Source: Acinetobacter higginsii (GTDB lineage Bacteria > Pseudomonadota > Gammaproteobacteria > Pseudomonadales > Moraxellaceae). Taken from it: a DNA stretch of 64,000 nt. A program made the position numbers and the translations under genes. The notes below the pieces were generated by a model. That model saw only the letters and a list, made by a program, of their open reading frames with translations. It ran no database searches and was not told where the DNA came from. Location of the stretch: assembly GCF_000369525.1 (NCBI RefSeq), contig NZ_KB850072.1, positions 1,114,760-1,178,759 of the forward strand, given 5' to 3'. Positions 1 through 8,943 of the stretch are shown here, piece by piece. Every line of letters starts with the position of its first letter. Positions within the stretch are counted from its first letter, which is position 1.

Positions 1-963
1 ATTTAAGGTCGCAACAGCACTTTCATTTCGGGTATTAGCTAATATATTGCCCTGTCCATCAAAGGTGATTTGTGCCTGATTTAAGGTAATCGAACGATCT
101 TCTAATTGCTTAAAGGTAATGATGGCGTGGTCTGTATTTGGGTTTTTGACCTCAATCGATGCTAAGGCTTGATCTCCCCATTGTTGTTTTACTTTTTCTA
201 ATAAGCTGCCAATCGGTAACATTTCTGCTTTTTTAGGTTCAGCTTGATGCGTTGTGCTTTTTTCAGTGGTTCTGATCTCAGTAAAATATTGAAAAGGGTT
301 CTCTGGATAAAGCTTTTGCATGCCCCAAGGCAAGTACAGATAGAAGAAAATCGCCAATCCTGTAAAAGTAATGGTCAGGAAAAAGGGCAAGGCCAGTACA
401 GAGGAGACATTATGGAAGTCCAACCATGAGCGTTGCGATTTAAAGGTTCTGAGGGTAAAGAAATCGGTAAATATCTTCTTATGCGTGATAATCCCAGAGA
501 CCAAAGCAATCAGCATAATAAAGGCAGCGAGACAGGCAATCAGCCGTCCGACCATGATGGGCACGCCATAGAGCTGGAAATGGAAGTTATAAAAGAAATC
601 TCCGCCTTGAGTCGCTGAGAGTTTTAGCTCTTGCCCCGTATTGGCATCTAAACTACGGCTTTCATAGCCACCACTGGCTTGTTGCCAATACATTTTATTG
701 ACGGGTTCTTCATGATTGGCAATATTGAGATACCAAGATTTGGCATCAGTCGCATTTTTAGCTAAATAATCCGTTGCGGTACGAATAGCAGTGTCTTGAT
801 TAACTTGATATTGCGCCAGCTGTGGTTGCATCCATAGGTTAATCTGATGACGATAGTAGGAGCTGGTGCCCATTAAAAAAATGGCAAATAAAAGCCAGCC
901 AAAAATTAAGCCTGTCCACGCATGCAACCATGCCATTGATTGGCGAACGCCTTTATTTTGCAT
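1..963 (-). CDS. PepSY-associated TM helix protein, 3' end outside window
   Basis: The minus-strand frame is open from an ATG at 963 to the left edge, so the C-terminus is missing. The product starts MQNKGVRQSMAWLHAW and has a first membrane helix (GLIFGWLLFAIFLMG), a long periplasmic-type segment, then further helices around LIACLAAFIMLIALVSG and VLALPFFLTITFTG. This is the layout of PepSY-associated TM proteins, often encoded with siderophore or heme receptors and thought to act in iron acquisition, some as ferric-siderophore reductases. It starts 2 bp after the DUF3649 gene stop, so the two are probably co-transcribed. Family assignment is confident; the iron role is inferred from the family. 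Confidence 0.8.
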   Translation of the reverse strand, partial: MQNKGVRQSMAWLHAWTGLIFGWLLFAIFLMGTSSYYRHQINLWMQPQLAQYQVNQDTAIRTATDYLAKNATDAKSWYLNIANHEEPVNKMYWQQASGGYESRSLDANTGQELKLSATQGGDFFYNFHFQLYGVPIMVGRLIACLAAFIMLIALVSGIITHKKIFTDFFTLRTFKSQRSWLDFHNVSSVLALPFFLTITFTGLAIFFYLYLPWGMQKLYPENPFQYFTEIRTTEKSTTHQAEPKKAEMLPIGSLLEKVKQQWGDQALASIEVKNPNTDHAIITFKQLEDRSITLNQAQITFDGQGNILANTRNESAVATLN

Positions 964-965
964 TT

Positions 966-1259
966 TTAATTTAGACCCACAGATAAGCCAAACAATATGC
1001 CGGTCAAAACCAGACTGATTAAGCTGAGTTTCCACAGTGAATGTGCACAAAAACTCATAATGATAAAGGCCAGATAAAAGAGAATTGAAATAAATGCTGC
1101 AAGGTAAATAGCCTCTGCCTTGTCTAATAAATGGCTAAACAATGAACCGAGTCCAAGGCTCAAATACATCATGCACACGTAGCCAAGAACAAAGCTCAGT
1201 ACAAAGCGATAGAAAATGCTCAGTCGGTAGACAAGCGAAATAGATGCAAATTTAGCCAT
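966..1259 (-). CDS. DUF3649-like small inner-membrane protein
   Basis: A 97-residue, very hydrophobic protein with about three transmembrane helices and a basic N-terminus (MAKFASISLVYRLSIFYRF). Its size, helix pattern and position directly upstream of a PepSY TM gene match the DUF3649 iron-uptake-associated proteins that accompany PepSY genes in gamma-proteobacteria. No catalytic motif is visible. It is the first gene of a minus-strand unit whose promoter must lie in 1260-1500, divergent from lpxB. A weak Fur-like stretch (1302-1320) sits there but is too degenerate to rely on. Confidence 0.6.
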   Translation of the reverse strand: MAKFASISLVYRLSIFYRFVLSFVLGYVCMMYLSLGLGSLFSHLLDKAEAIYLAAFISILFYLAFIIMSFCAHSLWKLSLISLVLTGILFGLSVGLN

Positions 1260-1507
1260 AAAGGGTCTTGAAGCAAAAGGAGGGAGAAATAAATCACATA
1301 TGGAAATGATTCTTGTTTATATTAAATCTTAGCAGAATTTCAATCAATTCTTCATCCATCGTAAATCTAGATTGTATTTTAAATAATAAATGTCATCTTA
1401 GATCAGAACTAATGTTCACCAATCATGAACAATTTGCGCGGTATAGGGTGATTCGATGTAAAATCATTCTGTTAGAATCATTTAAACATTTCTGTGGGGC
1501 GTGGGTC

Positions 1508-2686
1508 TTGTTAAAGCAAAAACTAAAAATTGGTATCGTGGTGGGAGAAGTTTCTGGAGATACTCTAGGAGTGAAACTCATGCGCAGTTTTCGCGAACAA
1601 GGCATCGATGCTGAATTTGAAGGGATTGGTGGTCCACAAATGATTGCTGAAGGATTTCACAGTTATTATCCGATGGAAATTCTTTCAGTGATGGGAATTG
1701 TTGAAGTCCTTAAAGATTTAAAAAAACTGTTTGCTGTGCGTGACGGTTTAGTTGAACGCTGGACAGAGCATCCCGTTGATATCTTTATTGGTATTGATGC
1801 ACCCGATTTTAATTTACGCCTCTCTAAAACTATTAAAGAAAAACAGTTACCGATAAAAACCGTGCAATATGTCAGCCCATCGGTATGGGCATGGCGTCAA
1901 GGTCGTGTTCATGGCATTAAACGCAGTATCGATTTGGTTCTATGTTTATTTCCATTTGAAAAAACCTTTTATGAAAATTATGAGGTTGCCGCTGCCTTTG
2001 TTGGGCATCCATTGGCAAAGCAACTACCGTTAAAAAATCCAATTACTGAAGCCAAGCATCAATTGGGCTTGTCTGCGCATAAAACCCATATTGCTTTATT
2101 ACCAGGAAGTCGCCGTGGTGAAATTGAACGATTGCTGCCATTGCTCACAGGCGCGGCTGAAATTCTTCATCGAAAGCATCCCGATCTCGAGTTTTTAATC
2201 CCTGCAATTAATGATGCGCGCAAGCACCAGATTGAACAGGGCATTAAAAATCTAGATACGAGTCTGAAATCTAAAATTCATGTTCTGGAAAATAGCGATG
2301 CCGAGTCAAAAATTGGCCGTATGGTGATGAATGCCAGTGATATTGTGGCTTTGGCTTCTGGTACGGCGACCCTTGAAGCAATGCTACTGCACCGTCCAAT
2401 GGTGACTTTTTATAAATTGAACTGGCTGACCTATCTGATTGCGAAGTTTATGGTGAAAATTCCATACTACTCATTGCCAAATATTATTGCGGGCAAGAAA
2501 GTGATCGAGGAACTGATTCAGGCCGATGCAACGCCTCAGCATTTAGCCACTGAAATCGAAAAATTAATGGATCATGAAACGGCGCATATCCAAATGATGC
2601 AACATTTGAGCATGCACAAACAGTTGATCTCAGGCAATACCGAAGATCCAGTACAGGCGATTCTCAATTGCCTGAATGCAGGCTAA
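1508..2686 (+). CDS. lpxB: lipid-A-disaccharide synthase
   Basis: LpxB condenses UDP-2,3-diacylglucosamine with lipid X to give the lipid A disaccharide at the inner face of the inner membrane (GT19 family). Visible signatures are GEVSGD near residue 13, the FVGHPL stretch near 163, LPGSRRGE near 198 and ASGTATLEAM further on. The frame is open upstream to 1313, but the upstream part does not resemble LpxB. A TTG at 1508 behind a G-rich stretch gives 392 residues, close to the usual 380-390, so I place the start there. The gene stands alone, without its usual lpxD-fabZ-lpxA neighbours, and is followed by a strong terminator. Confidence 0.93.
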   Translation: MLKQKLKIGIVVGEVSGDTLGVKLMRSFREQGIDAEFEGIGGPQMIAEGFHSYYPMEILSVMGIVEVLKDLKKLFAVRDGLVERWTEHPVDIFIGIDAPDFNLRLSKTIKEKQLPIKTVQYVSPSVWAWRQGRVHGIKRSIDLVLCLFPFEKTFYENYEVAAAFVGHPLAKQLPLKNPITEAKHQLGLSAHKTHIALLPGSRRGEIERLLPLLTGAAEILHRKHPDLEFLIPAINDARKHQIEQGIKNLDTSLKSKIHVLENSDAESKIGRMVMNASDIVALASGTATLEAMLLHRPMVTFYKLNWLTYLIAKFMVKIPYYSLPNIIAGKKVIEELIQADATPQHLATEIEKLMDHETAHIQMMQHLSMHKQLISGNTEDPVQAILNCLNAG

Positions 2687-2688
2687 AT

Positions 2689-2718
2689 AAAAAAGGTGGC
2701 GATTAGGCCACCTTTTTT
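2689..2718 (+). terminator. Rho-independent terminator of lpxB
   Basis: A perfect 12-bp inverted repeat with core GGTGGC/GCCACC, a 6-nt loop and a T6 run. The A6 on the other side lets it also serve the convergent DUF2797 gene. Confidence 0.9.
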
Positions 2719-2729
2719 ATGCATATGCT

Positions 2730-3599
2730 TCAGGCACGAAGGATTAGTTCATAACCTGTATATTTACGAATATTGATCACACCAATATCAAATAATAAGT
2801 ATTGACCTTTAATCCCTTGCAACACACCGCGAATTTTTGGGGTTTTATCCAAATTCAGCGATTTAATCTTTTCAGGATAATGCTCAACGGGATAGATAAA
2901 TTCACGTGGCGTTTCATCTTCCAAGAATTCCAAGCTTTCGTTAAATTCAAGGTTCTGATTGAATTCTTCACGGATGCTTTGAATTTTCGGAGCGAATTCT
3001 TCAAGAATTTGATCACGTTGCTCGAGCAGATTTAAAGGTTCAGCTTCACCTTTCAGCAATTTGCGCCAGTCGGTTTTATCTGCGATTTGTGTACCAATTA
3101 ACGTTTCCAAATGCCCAGACAAACGACGTGAACCGACTTTCATAATGGGTAAAGCTTGGGTTGCCCCTTGATCTAACCAACGGGTCGGCATATTGACGAT
3201 ACGGGTAATCCCGATCTTCAAGGCACTTGAATTGGCCAAATACACAATATGTGGCTGGAAACAAACATCATGTGCGAACTGGTCTTCACGACAGGTTCCC
3301 AAGTGATAATGGCAGGTTTCAGGTTTCATAATGCACAGGTCACATTCGGCCTTGGTTTTAAAACATTTAAAACAATGACCCTGCGAATAAGACTTCGGTG
3401 TTTTTGCACCACAAGAGGTACAAAAGATATTGCCAGTCCATTCGATCTCAATTTCTTGACCTAAAACAAAAGGAAGGTCAGTTTCTGAACGATCTAATAT
3501 AAATTTATATTCAACATTTGCCTTGCTTGTTGATTGATCAGTTACACTATGCGTTTTGAGCGCTGCATGCATTTTATGACAAATGCCTTGTAGTTCCAT
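2730..3599 (-). CDS. DUF2797 family protein (Cys-rich, GIY-YIG-like core)
   Basis: A 289-residue soluble protein. The N-terminal half is rich in cysteine: C60/C63, C76/C79, C86/C89, C96, C103 and C113, which suggests one or two zinc-binding knuckles. After it comes IVYLANSSALKIGITR (about 118-133) and a later MPTRWLDQGA. This is reminiscent of the GIY-YIG or T5orf172 nuclease fold, where a Tyr strand is followed by KIG.T and an Arg. The protein matches DUF2797, a conserved family of unknown function. It is convergent with lpxB and divergent from the DUF6231 gene. The nuclease-fold similarity is my inference from a short motif. Confidence 0.75.
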   Translation of the reverse strand: MELQGICHKMHAALKTHSVTDQSTSKANVEYKFILDRSETDLPFVLGQEIEIEWTGNIFCTSCGAKTPKSYSQGHCFKCFKTKAECDLCIMKPETCHYHLGTCREDQFAHDVCFQPHIVYLANSSALKIGITRIVNMPTRWLDQGATQALPIMKVGSRRLSGHLETLIGTQIADKTDWRKLLKGEAEPLNLLEQRDQILEEFAPKIQSIREEFNQNLEFNESLEFLEDETPREFIYPVEHYPEKIKSLNLDKTPKIRGVLQGIKGQYLLFDIGVINIRKYTGYELILRA

Positions 3600-3636
3600 T
3601 AATAAACTCTCATCTTTTCAATCAAGGGTTGCAGTT

Positions 3637-4098
3637 ATGGCTGAACAAAATGTCATCACTTCTATGCTAGACGATTTATCTCAAGAACAGCCCATTCATA
3701 CTGCACTTTGTATAGGTCAGCAGATTGACCAAAATGCTTCAATTCAATGGCATTATTTTAGCGTAACTGACTTTTTAAGTCTGCCATTTACGCAGCGTTA
3801 TGATTTAGGTTTTGTATTATTTGATACAGAAGAAATGCAAAATATCAGCGAAACGCAAAAATCACAGCTGTTGGTGAAGTTGCGTGACCTGATGGCCAAA
3901 CGAATTGTCGTGGTCAATAAACTGGGCGATGAAAAATTATTGCGTTCGCTTGGCTTTACTCAATTGATTGATAAAACCACACACGGCAGTGATTTTGCTT
4001 TATGGCAATTTAATATTTTGACTTATAAGCATGTACCTGACTGGTTTAACTCCAAGTTCTGGGCGAATCCTGAGAATTGGAATAAATTCCGCTGGTAA
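3637..4098 (+). CDS. DUF6231 family protein
   Basis: A 153-residue soluble protein beginning MAEQNVITSMLDDLSQEQ. It resembles the DUF6231 family, seen mostly in Acinetobacter and its relatives. The order of strands and helices (TALCIGQQ, DLGFVLFDTEE, KRIVVVNKLGDEKLLRSLGF) suggests a Rossmann-like or methyltransferase-like fold without an obvious cofactor motif. I chose the ATG at 3637 because an AAGGGTTG stretch precedes it; the frame is open further upstream but overlaps the divergent gene's start. Function is unknown. Confidence 0.7.
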   Translation: MAEQNVITSMLDDLSQEQPIHTALCIGQQIDQNASIQWHYFSVTDFLSLPFTQRYDLGFVLFDTEEMQNISETQKSQLLVKLRDLMAKRIVVVNKLGDEKLLRSLGFTQLIDKTTHGSDFALWQFNILTYKHVPDWFNSKFWANPENWNKFRW

Positions 4099-4216
4099 AA
4101 TAATCAGGCTGGAAAGAATTGCAAGTTCTTGCAAAATTTAACAATTTAACTTTGTTTTGTGCTTTCAAAGCAGCGTATGCTTTTTGCATAAATAATTCCA
4201 AAGGAAAGTTTAAGTC

Positions 4217-4834
4217 ATGACTGATTTAACCAACATTGTTGAAATTTTAGCAAAGCAAGCTTTAGGCGGTCAGCAACAATCAGGCCAAGCGGGTGGTTTA
4301 GGTGGAATTTTAGGTTCTGTTTTAGGTCAACTTGGCGGGCAACAACAAAATACCCAAAGCCAGCAAGGTGGCTTAGGTGGTATCTTGGGTTCAGTTTTAG
4401 GGCAATTGGGTGGTGGAAATACTTCAACCCAAAGTAATGCAACTGGTGGTAGTAATACCGCACAAACTTTATTGATTGCAGTTTTACCATTGGTGTTAGC
4501 TTGGATTCAAAAACAAGGCGGTTTACAAGGTGCATTGGATAAACTAAAAAATGCTGGTTTATCGAATCAAGTGCAAAGCTGGGTAGATCCACAGCAACAA
4601 AATGCACAAGATGTACCAGAGCAAAATATTCAAAGTTTATTTGATGACCAAGATGTAGAACAAGTTGCACAACAAACCCAAGCACCGAAACAAGCCATCT
4701 ATGGTGCAATTGCTTCAGTTTTACCGCAAGTGATTGATTCTTTAACACCGCAAGGTAGCAGTACCAATCCTCAAGAAGCCAACCAAGATATCCAGCAAGT
4801 GTTGAATTTGGTGAGTGGTTTCCTTAAAAAGTAA
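4217..4834 (+). CDS. DUF937/YidB-like protein with internal duplication
   Basis: A 205-residue protein rich in Gly and Gln. An identical 16-residue block, GGLGGILGSVLGQLGG, occurs at residues 26-41 and 51-66, separated by Gln-rich linkers, and looks like a recent tandem duplication. The remainder (LLIAVLPLVLAWIQKQGGLQGALDKL, then the SWVDP stretch) matches the DUF937/YidB family, whose function is not established. The ATG follows a good AAAGGAAAG ribosome site and a terminator follows the stop. The long open frame antisense to this gene comes from its low-complexity codons. Confidence 0.75.
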   Translation: MTDLTNIVEILAKQALGGQQQSGQAGGLGGILGSVLGQLGGQQQNTQSQQGGLGGILGSVLGQLGGGNTSTQSNATGGSNTAQTLLIAVLPLVLAWIQKQGGLQGALDKLKNAGLSNQVQSWVDPQQQNAQDVPEQNIQSLFDDQDVEQVAQQTQAPKQAIYGAIASVLPQVIDSLTPQGSSTNPQEANQDIQQVLNLVSGFLKK

Positions 4835-4848
4835 AAAATTCGATGCGG

Positions 4849-4878
4849 AAAAGCCTGTTCACTTGAGCAGGCTTTTTT
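4849..4878 (+). terminator. terminator after the DUF937 gene
   Basis: Hairpin AAGCCTGTTC / GAGCAGGCTT with one G-T pair, followed by a T-run. It lies between convergent genes. Confidence 0.85.
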
Positions 4879-4902
4879 CTAAGTTATATATCTGCATCAT
4901 TG

Positions 4903-6408
4903 CTATTCTGACAGCAATGATCGATTACATTGCTGCTTGGTCTTTTTCGCACTAGATGTTGCTTTGTATACATTACTTGGCTCAGGGAACAGTTTGAGCA
5001 GTGAAATATAAAGCAGTGCTGCAAGTGTAATACTGATAGGTAAACTCAAATCAAGACCGTTGAATAAATGTCCCCAGATACCAATAAACTGATCTGGTAA
5101 ATGCACAAAGCAAAGGCCGATAAGCGCACTGGGTATCCATGCGATGATGCCACGCCAATTCCAACCATGATGAAACCAGTAAGCGCCGCCTTTTAGGCCA
5201 TTTGCAAACACCTGTAAATCATCATTTTTATAGTAACCTTTACGGGTGATAAATCCGATAATCATAATGATGATCCATGGACTGGTGCACACCACTATTA
5301 GAGTGGCAAAAGTCATGACGCTTTGAGTTAGATTCGCTGCAAAACGACCTAGAAATATAAACAGGATGGACAATAGACCAACCCAGATCGTGGCTTTAAC
5401 ACGTGTGAGTGATTTTGGAAAAAGACTCGACATGTCCAAACCCGTACCGTACAAGGCTGTAGTTCCAGTAGATAAACCACCAATCAGTGCAATTAAACAC
5501 AATGGAATAAAGTACCAAGCTGGCGCAATTTGAATCAGTCCAGCGATGTAATTATTTTGTTCAATAAACATGGGAGCACTGCGAGCAACAATGCTGGCGG
5601 TGACTAGACCAAACAGAAAGGGAATTAAGGTTGCAAACTGTGAAGCAAATACAGCTGCCATGATTTTATGGGAGGCGGTTTCTTTAGGAATATAGCGCGA
5701 CCAGCCACCAAGGAAAGTACCAAAGGAAATTGGGTTACTGAATGCAATCAAGGCTGCACCAGTGAAAGCTGCCCAAAATCCAGCTTGTCCGAGTTGAATT
5801 TGTCCTGCGTAAGTTGAATCAAATTGCTTGGAAAAAGCAAACAGACCTAAAAAGAATAATAGACTTGATGCAATCACGGCCACTCGGTTCACCAGTAGCA
5901 TAAAGCGAAAGCCATAGATACAAATCGTAAGCACCAATAAGGCAAAGCCACTATAGACCAATCCATATAGCCAGTTACTTTGATAAGAGCTGTCAAATAG
6001 ACGTTGGGTTGCACCAATCAGTGCATCGCCAGAACTCCACACGGAGAGCGAAAAAAATGCGATGGCGGTAAGTAAGGATAAAAATGAGCCGACAACTCTG
6101 CCATGCACGCCAAAATGGGCGCCAGAAGCCACGGCGTTATTGGTTCCCGTACGTGCACCAAAAATTCCCATTGGCGCTAAGATACAGGCCCCCAAGATAA
6201 CCCCACATAAGATTGCCCAGAATCCAGCTTGAAAAGAAAGGCCAAATACAATCGGGAAGCTACCTAAGACACAGGTCGAAAAGGTATTAGCGCCACCAAA
6301 ACTTAACCGAAATAGATCAAAAGGGCTTGCTGTACGGGCATGTGCAGGTATTTCTTCGATACCATAACTTTCGATTGTTGTAATCTGTTTTGAACGATCT
6401 CTATGCAT
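4903..6408 (-). CDS. NCS1 family permease (nucleobase/cytosine type)
   Basis: A 501-residue protein with about 12 hydrophobic segments. It begins with a short cytoplasmic stretch ending IPAHARTASPFDLF, then the SFGGANTFSTCVLG region typical of nucleobase:cation symporter-1 proteins. SNPISFGTFLGGWSRYIP in the middle is also characteristic of CodB/PurP-like members. It lies downstream of the MHS transporter (57-bp gap) and the ureohydrolase gene on the same strand, so uptake of a guanidino or related nitrogen compound is a reasonable guess. The substrate cannot be read from sequence. A short inverted repeat (4896-4921) overlaps the gene's end. Confidence 0.85.
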   Translation of the reverse strand: MHRDRSKQITTIESYGIEEIPAHARTASPFDLFRLSFGGANTFSTCVLGSFPIVFGLSFQAGFWAILCGVILGACILAPMGIFGARTGTNNAVASGAHFGVHGRVVGSFLSLLTAIAFFSLSVWSSGDALIGATQRLFDSSYQSNWLYGLVYSGFALLVLTICIYGFRFMLLVNRVAVIASSLLFFLGLFAFSKQFDSTYAGQIQLGQAGFWAAFTGAALIAFSNPISFGTFLGGWSRYIPKETASHKIMAAVFASQFATLIPFLFGLVTASIVARSAPMFIEQNNYIAGLIQIAPAWYFIPLCLIALIGGLSTGTTALYGTGLDMSSLFPKSLTRVKATIWVGLLSILFIFLGRFAANLTQSVMTFATLIVVCTSPWIIIMIIGFITRKGYYKNDDLQVFANGLKGGAYWFHHGWNWRGIIAWIPSALIGLCFVHLPDQFIGIWGHLFNGLDLSLPISITLAALLYISLLKLFPEPSNVYKATSSAKKTKQQCNRSLLSE

Positions 6409-6465
6409 AATGCGCTACTCTTAATATCCATTTATCAGGTTCAGGTTTGCTTGTTTGCTCATCCA

Positions 6466-7782
6466 TTAAGCGGCTTGTTTGGGGCTGACATGCTTTTGTT
6501 CAGCCTGTTCCTGAGAAAGTTGCTTTTTTCTTAGTCGGGTAATGCCACAAATGCCAATAAGGGACAGCAGCGAGAGAAAACTAAATAAGAACGCCAAAGG
6601 TAGCCATTGGCCTGCATAATGTTGAGCCAACAAAGTGCCAATGATGGGTGTGGTTCCACTGGTGATTGCCGCAATCATTTGATAGGAAATGGAAATCCCT
6701 GAATAACGGACATGTGCAGGAAAAGCTTCCGCCATAAAGCCAGCGACAACGGCATATAAAGAAGACAGCGCAATGACCGCAAGCGTAATCCCCAACACGA
6801 TGTAATAAATATTTTGGGTACTCACCAGCATAAACATTGGATATGGAATGGCGATACAGAGGATTGCAGCCCAGAACAGAAAACGATGTGTCCCCACTTT
6901 ACTGGCATACCAAGCTGCAATTGGCATGGCTAAAAATTCAAATAGAGTGACCCAAAACAAAGCATCTAAAATCGTGGGGCGACTGATTCCCATATATTGA
7001 GTGACATAGCTAATCATGAAGGTATTGGTGAAAAAGAAACCCGCTGTCCCAATGGTAATCGCCAGTCCAGCAAAAACTACTTGAGGCCAATAGTTTTTAA
7101 GCAACTCTTTTACTGGGTATTTGGCTATTTCTTGCTTGGCTTGCATCTGTTTAAATTCAGGGGATTCTTCTACGCCTAGACGGATAGCAAGGCCAATCAG
7201 CATAAATACAAAGCTGAGTAAAAAAGGCACACGCCAGCCCCAGCTGAGTAAGGCTTGTTCATCCAAAGACGTAATACCTTTAAAGACTAAAAGGCACAGA
7301 ATCAGACCTGCTGGGCTGCCCATTTGGGCAAAAGAGGCGAAAAAAGTTTTTTTATGGGTAGGAGCATGTTCGCTGGCCATGAGTACTGCGCCACCCCATT
7401 CACCGCCGACTGACAAGCCTTGCAAAAAGCGTAGTACGATTAGAAGAACAGGGGCCCAAATCCCAATATGCGCATAGCTGGGAATCAAGCCAATTCCAGT
7501 GGTGGCCAGTCCCATCAGCAGCATGGTAAATAGCAGCATTTTTTTGCGACCTAATTTATCGCCTAAATGCCCGAAAATAACGGCAGCAATCGGTCTGGCA
7601 ATAAAACCGACAGCAAAGGTTGCAAAAGCCGCTAATGTCCCTGTTACAGGATCGGTTTCAGGGAAAAATACCAAGCCGAGCACGAGAGCTGCAGCCGTGG
7701 CATAAACATAGAAGTCATAAAACTCGATTGTTGTTCCAACGAAGGCCGCGGCAGCAGCCCGTTTTGATTGATCTTTTTTCAT
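6466..7782 (-). CDS. MFS transporter, metabolite:H+ symporter (MHS) family
   Basis: A 438-residue, 12-helix transporter. The signature loop between TM2 and TM3 is GHLGDKLGRKK (71-81), and RFLQGLSVGGEWGGA (118-132) is diagnostic of the MHS subfamily (ProP, ShiA, KgtP). The N-terminal GTTIEFYDFYVYATAAALV is also classical. It sits 52 bp downstream of the ureohydrolase gene. Co-transcription suggests it imports the hydrolase substrate or a related organic acid such as 4-guanidinobutyrate; this is inference. Confidence 0.88.
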   Translation of the reverse strand: MKKDQSKRAAAAAFVGTTIEFYDFYVYATAAALVLGLVFFPETDPVTGTLAAFATFAVGFIARPIAAVIFGHLGDKLGRKKMLLFTMLLMGLATTGIGLIPSYAHIGIWAPVLLIVLRFLQGLSVGGEWGGAVLMASEHAPTHKKTFFASFAQMGSPAGLILCLLVFKGITSLDEQALLSWGWRVPFLLSFVFMLIGLAIRLGVEESPEFKQMQAKQEIAKYPVKELLKNYWPQVVFAGLAITIGTAGFFFTNTFMISYVTQYMGISRPTILDALFWVTLFEFLAMPIAAWYASKVGTHRFLFWAAILCIAIPYPMFMLVSTQNIYYIVLGITLAVIALSSLYAVVAGFMAEAFPAHVRYSGISISYQMIAAITSGTTPIIGTLLAQHYAGQWLPLAFLFSFLSLLSLIGICGITRLRKKQLSQEQAEQKHVSPKQAA

Positions 7783-7834
7783 TCCATCTCGACCTATTTT
7801 TATCCATGTGTTTTTCTTGTTTTATTGTGGGACG

Positions 7835-8797
7835 TTATTTACGTATTTTTACCCCTGGGAGGACGCATAACATTTCATACAGCAGATTTGCACCAAGCAA
7901 TGAGGTATTGCCTGTCGTGTCATAAGGCGGTGAGACTTCAACCAAATCACAGCCGATCAGATCTAGGCCCTGACAGCCGCGGACAATTTCCATGGCTTGA
8001 ATGGTGGTCAAACCACCAATCTCTGGTGTTCCTGTCCCTGGTGCCCAAGCAGGATCAATCCCATCGATATCAAAGGATAAATACACAGGCCCGCCAGCAA
8101 CTTGCGCTCTCACTTCCTCCATTAAGGGAGCGAGCGATTTATGCCAGCATTCTTCAGCTTGAACAACCCGAAAGCCTTGTCGTCGACTCCAATTAAAATC
8201 ATCTGCACTATAGCCTTGAGCCCGTAAACCAATTTGCACAACGCGTTGACAATCAAGTAGTCCTTCTTCAGCAGCACGTCGAAAGGTGGTGCCATGTGCG
8301 ACTTTTTCACCAAACATCTCATCATTGACGTCTGCATGCGCATCGATATGAACCAAACCAACAGGCCCATGTTTTTTATGGATTGCACGTAGGATTGGAA
8401 GAGTCAGCGTGTGATCACCACCAATCGTGAGCGGAATAATCGGATGGGCCAGTACGCGATCATAATGTTCTTCAATAATGCGTACCGCTTCTGTCAAATT
8501 AAAGGTGTTGATCGGGACATCACCAATATCAGCCACATTGAGTGAATCAAATGGTGCTGCGCCAGTTGCCATGTTATATGGGCGAATCATGACCGATTCG
8601 GCACGAATTTGCCGCGGGCCAAAACGCGTGCCTGAGCGCAAAGATGTACCAATATCTAGAGGGATCCCAATAAAAGCCGCATCCAGTTCGGCCAAACCTG
8701 CATCATTATCGACAACTGGTAGGCGTAACATTGAGGCAATGCCACCAAAACGCGGCATTTCGTTGCCACCGAGCGGTTGATTTAAGCGCTTGTTCAT
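7835..8797 (-). CDS. gbuA: guanidinobutyrase-type ureohydrolase
   Basis: A 320-residue arginase/agmatinase superfamily enzyme expected to cleave a guanidino acid into urea and an amino acid. All metal-site motifs are present: GGDH (H129), HIDAHAD (D152, H154, D156) and SFDIDGID (D243, D245). The N-terminal KRLNQPLGGNEMPRFGG and PYNMATGAAPFDSL resemble Pseudomonas guanidinobutyrase/guanidinopropionase more than E. coli agmatinase. The start has a strong AAAGGAG site. A LysR gene is divergent and two transporters follow. Agmatinase or guanidinopropionase activity remains possible; the symbol is tentative. Confidence 0.82.
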   Translation of the reverse strand: MNKRLNQPLGGNEMPRFGGIASMLRLPVVDNDAGLAELDAAFIGIPLDIGTSLRSGTRFGPRQIRAESVMIRPYNMATGAAPFDSLNVADIGDVPINTFNLTEAVRIIEEHYDRVLAHPIIPLTIGGDHTLTLPILRAIHKKHGPVGLVHIDAHADVNDEMFGEKVAHGTTFRRAAEEGLLDCQRVVQIGLRAQGYSADDFNWSRRQGFRVVQAEECWHKSLAPLMEEVRAQVAGGPVYLSFDIDGIDPAWAPGTGTPEIGGLTTIQAMEIVRGCQGLDLIGCDLVEVSPPYDTTGNTSLLGANLLYEMLCVLPGVKIRK

Positions 8798-8857
8798 TTG
8801 CTTCTCCTTTTTCTTATTTATTGATCAGCTCGGAACAGGGTTAAATCCTATTTTTTA

Positions 8858-8891
8858 AAAACTTAGTTTTGATTTTTCTAAACTAAGTTTT
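8858..8891. promoter_or_regulatory. double palindromic operator between the ureohydrolase and LysR genes
   Basis: A perfect inverted repeat, AAAACTTAGTTT (8858-8869) and AAACTAAGTTTT (8880-8891), with a 10-bp spacer. Each arm contains its own palindrome AACTNAGTT, centred at 8864 and 8885, so the two sites are 21 bp apart, or two helical turns. This is the geometry expected for tetrameric LysR regulators bound to a recognition site and an activation site. It lies in the 146-bp divergent region, 61 bp from one start and 52 bp from the other. Confidence 0.7.
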
Positions 8892-8943
8892 ACAAGAATG
8901 TTTTAAGATGAAGTGAGGCAGAGGGAAAATTGAGATAAAAGCC

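Noticed and set aside
1302..1320. Fur-like stretch upstream of the DUF3649/PepSY pair
   Set aside because: Only about 11 of 19 positions match the consensus. The genes are iron-related, but the site cannot be supported from sequence alone.
1313..1507. N-terminal extension of LpxB by 65 residues
   Set aside because: The upstream frame is open but does not look like LpxB, and the TTG at 1508 gives the usual protein length.
4215..4748. Long open frame antisense to the DUF937 gene (177 codons)
   Set aside because: It mirrors the low-complexity Gly/Gln codons of the real gene, has no ribosome site, and its translation is a Leu/His-rich shadow.
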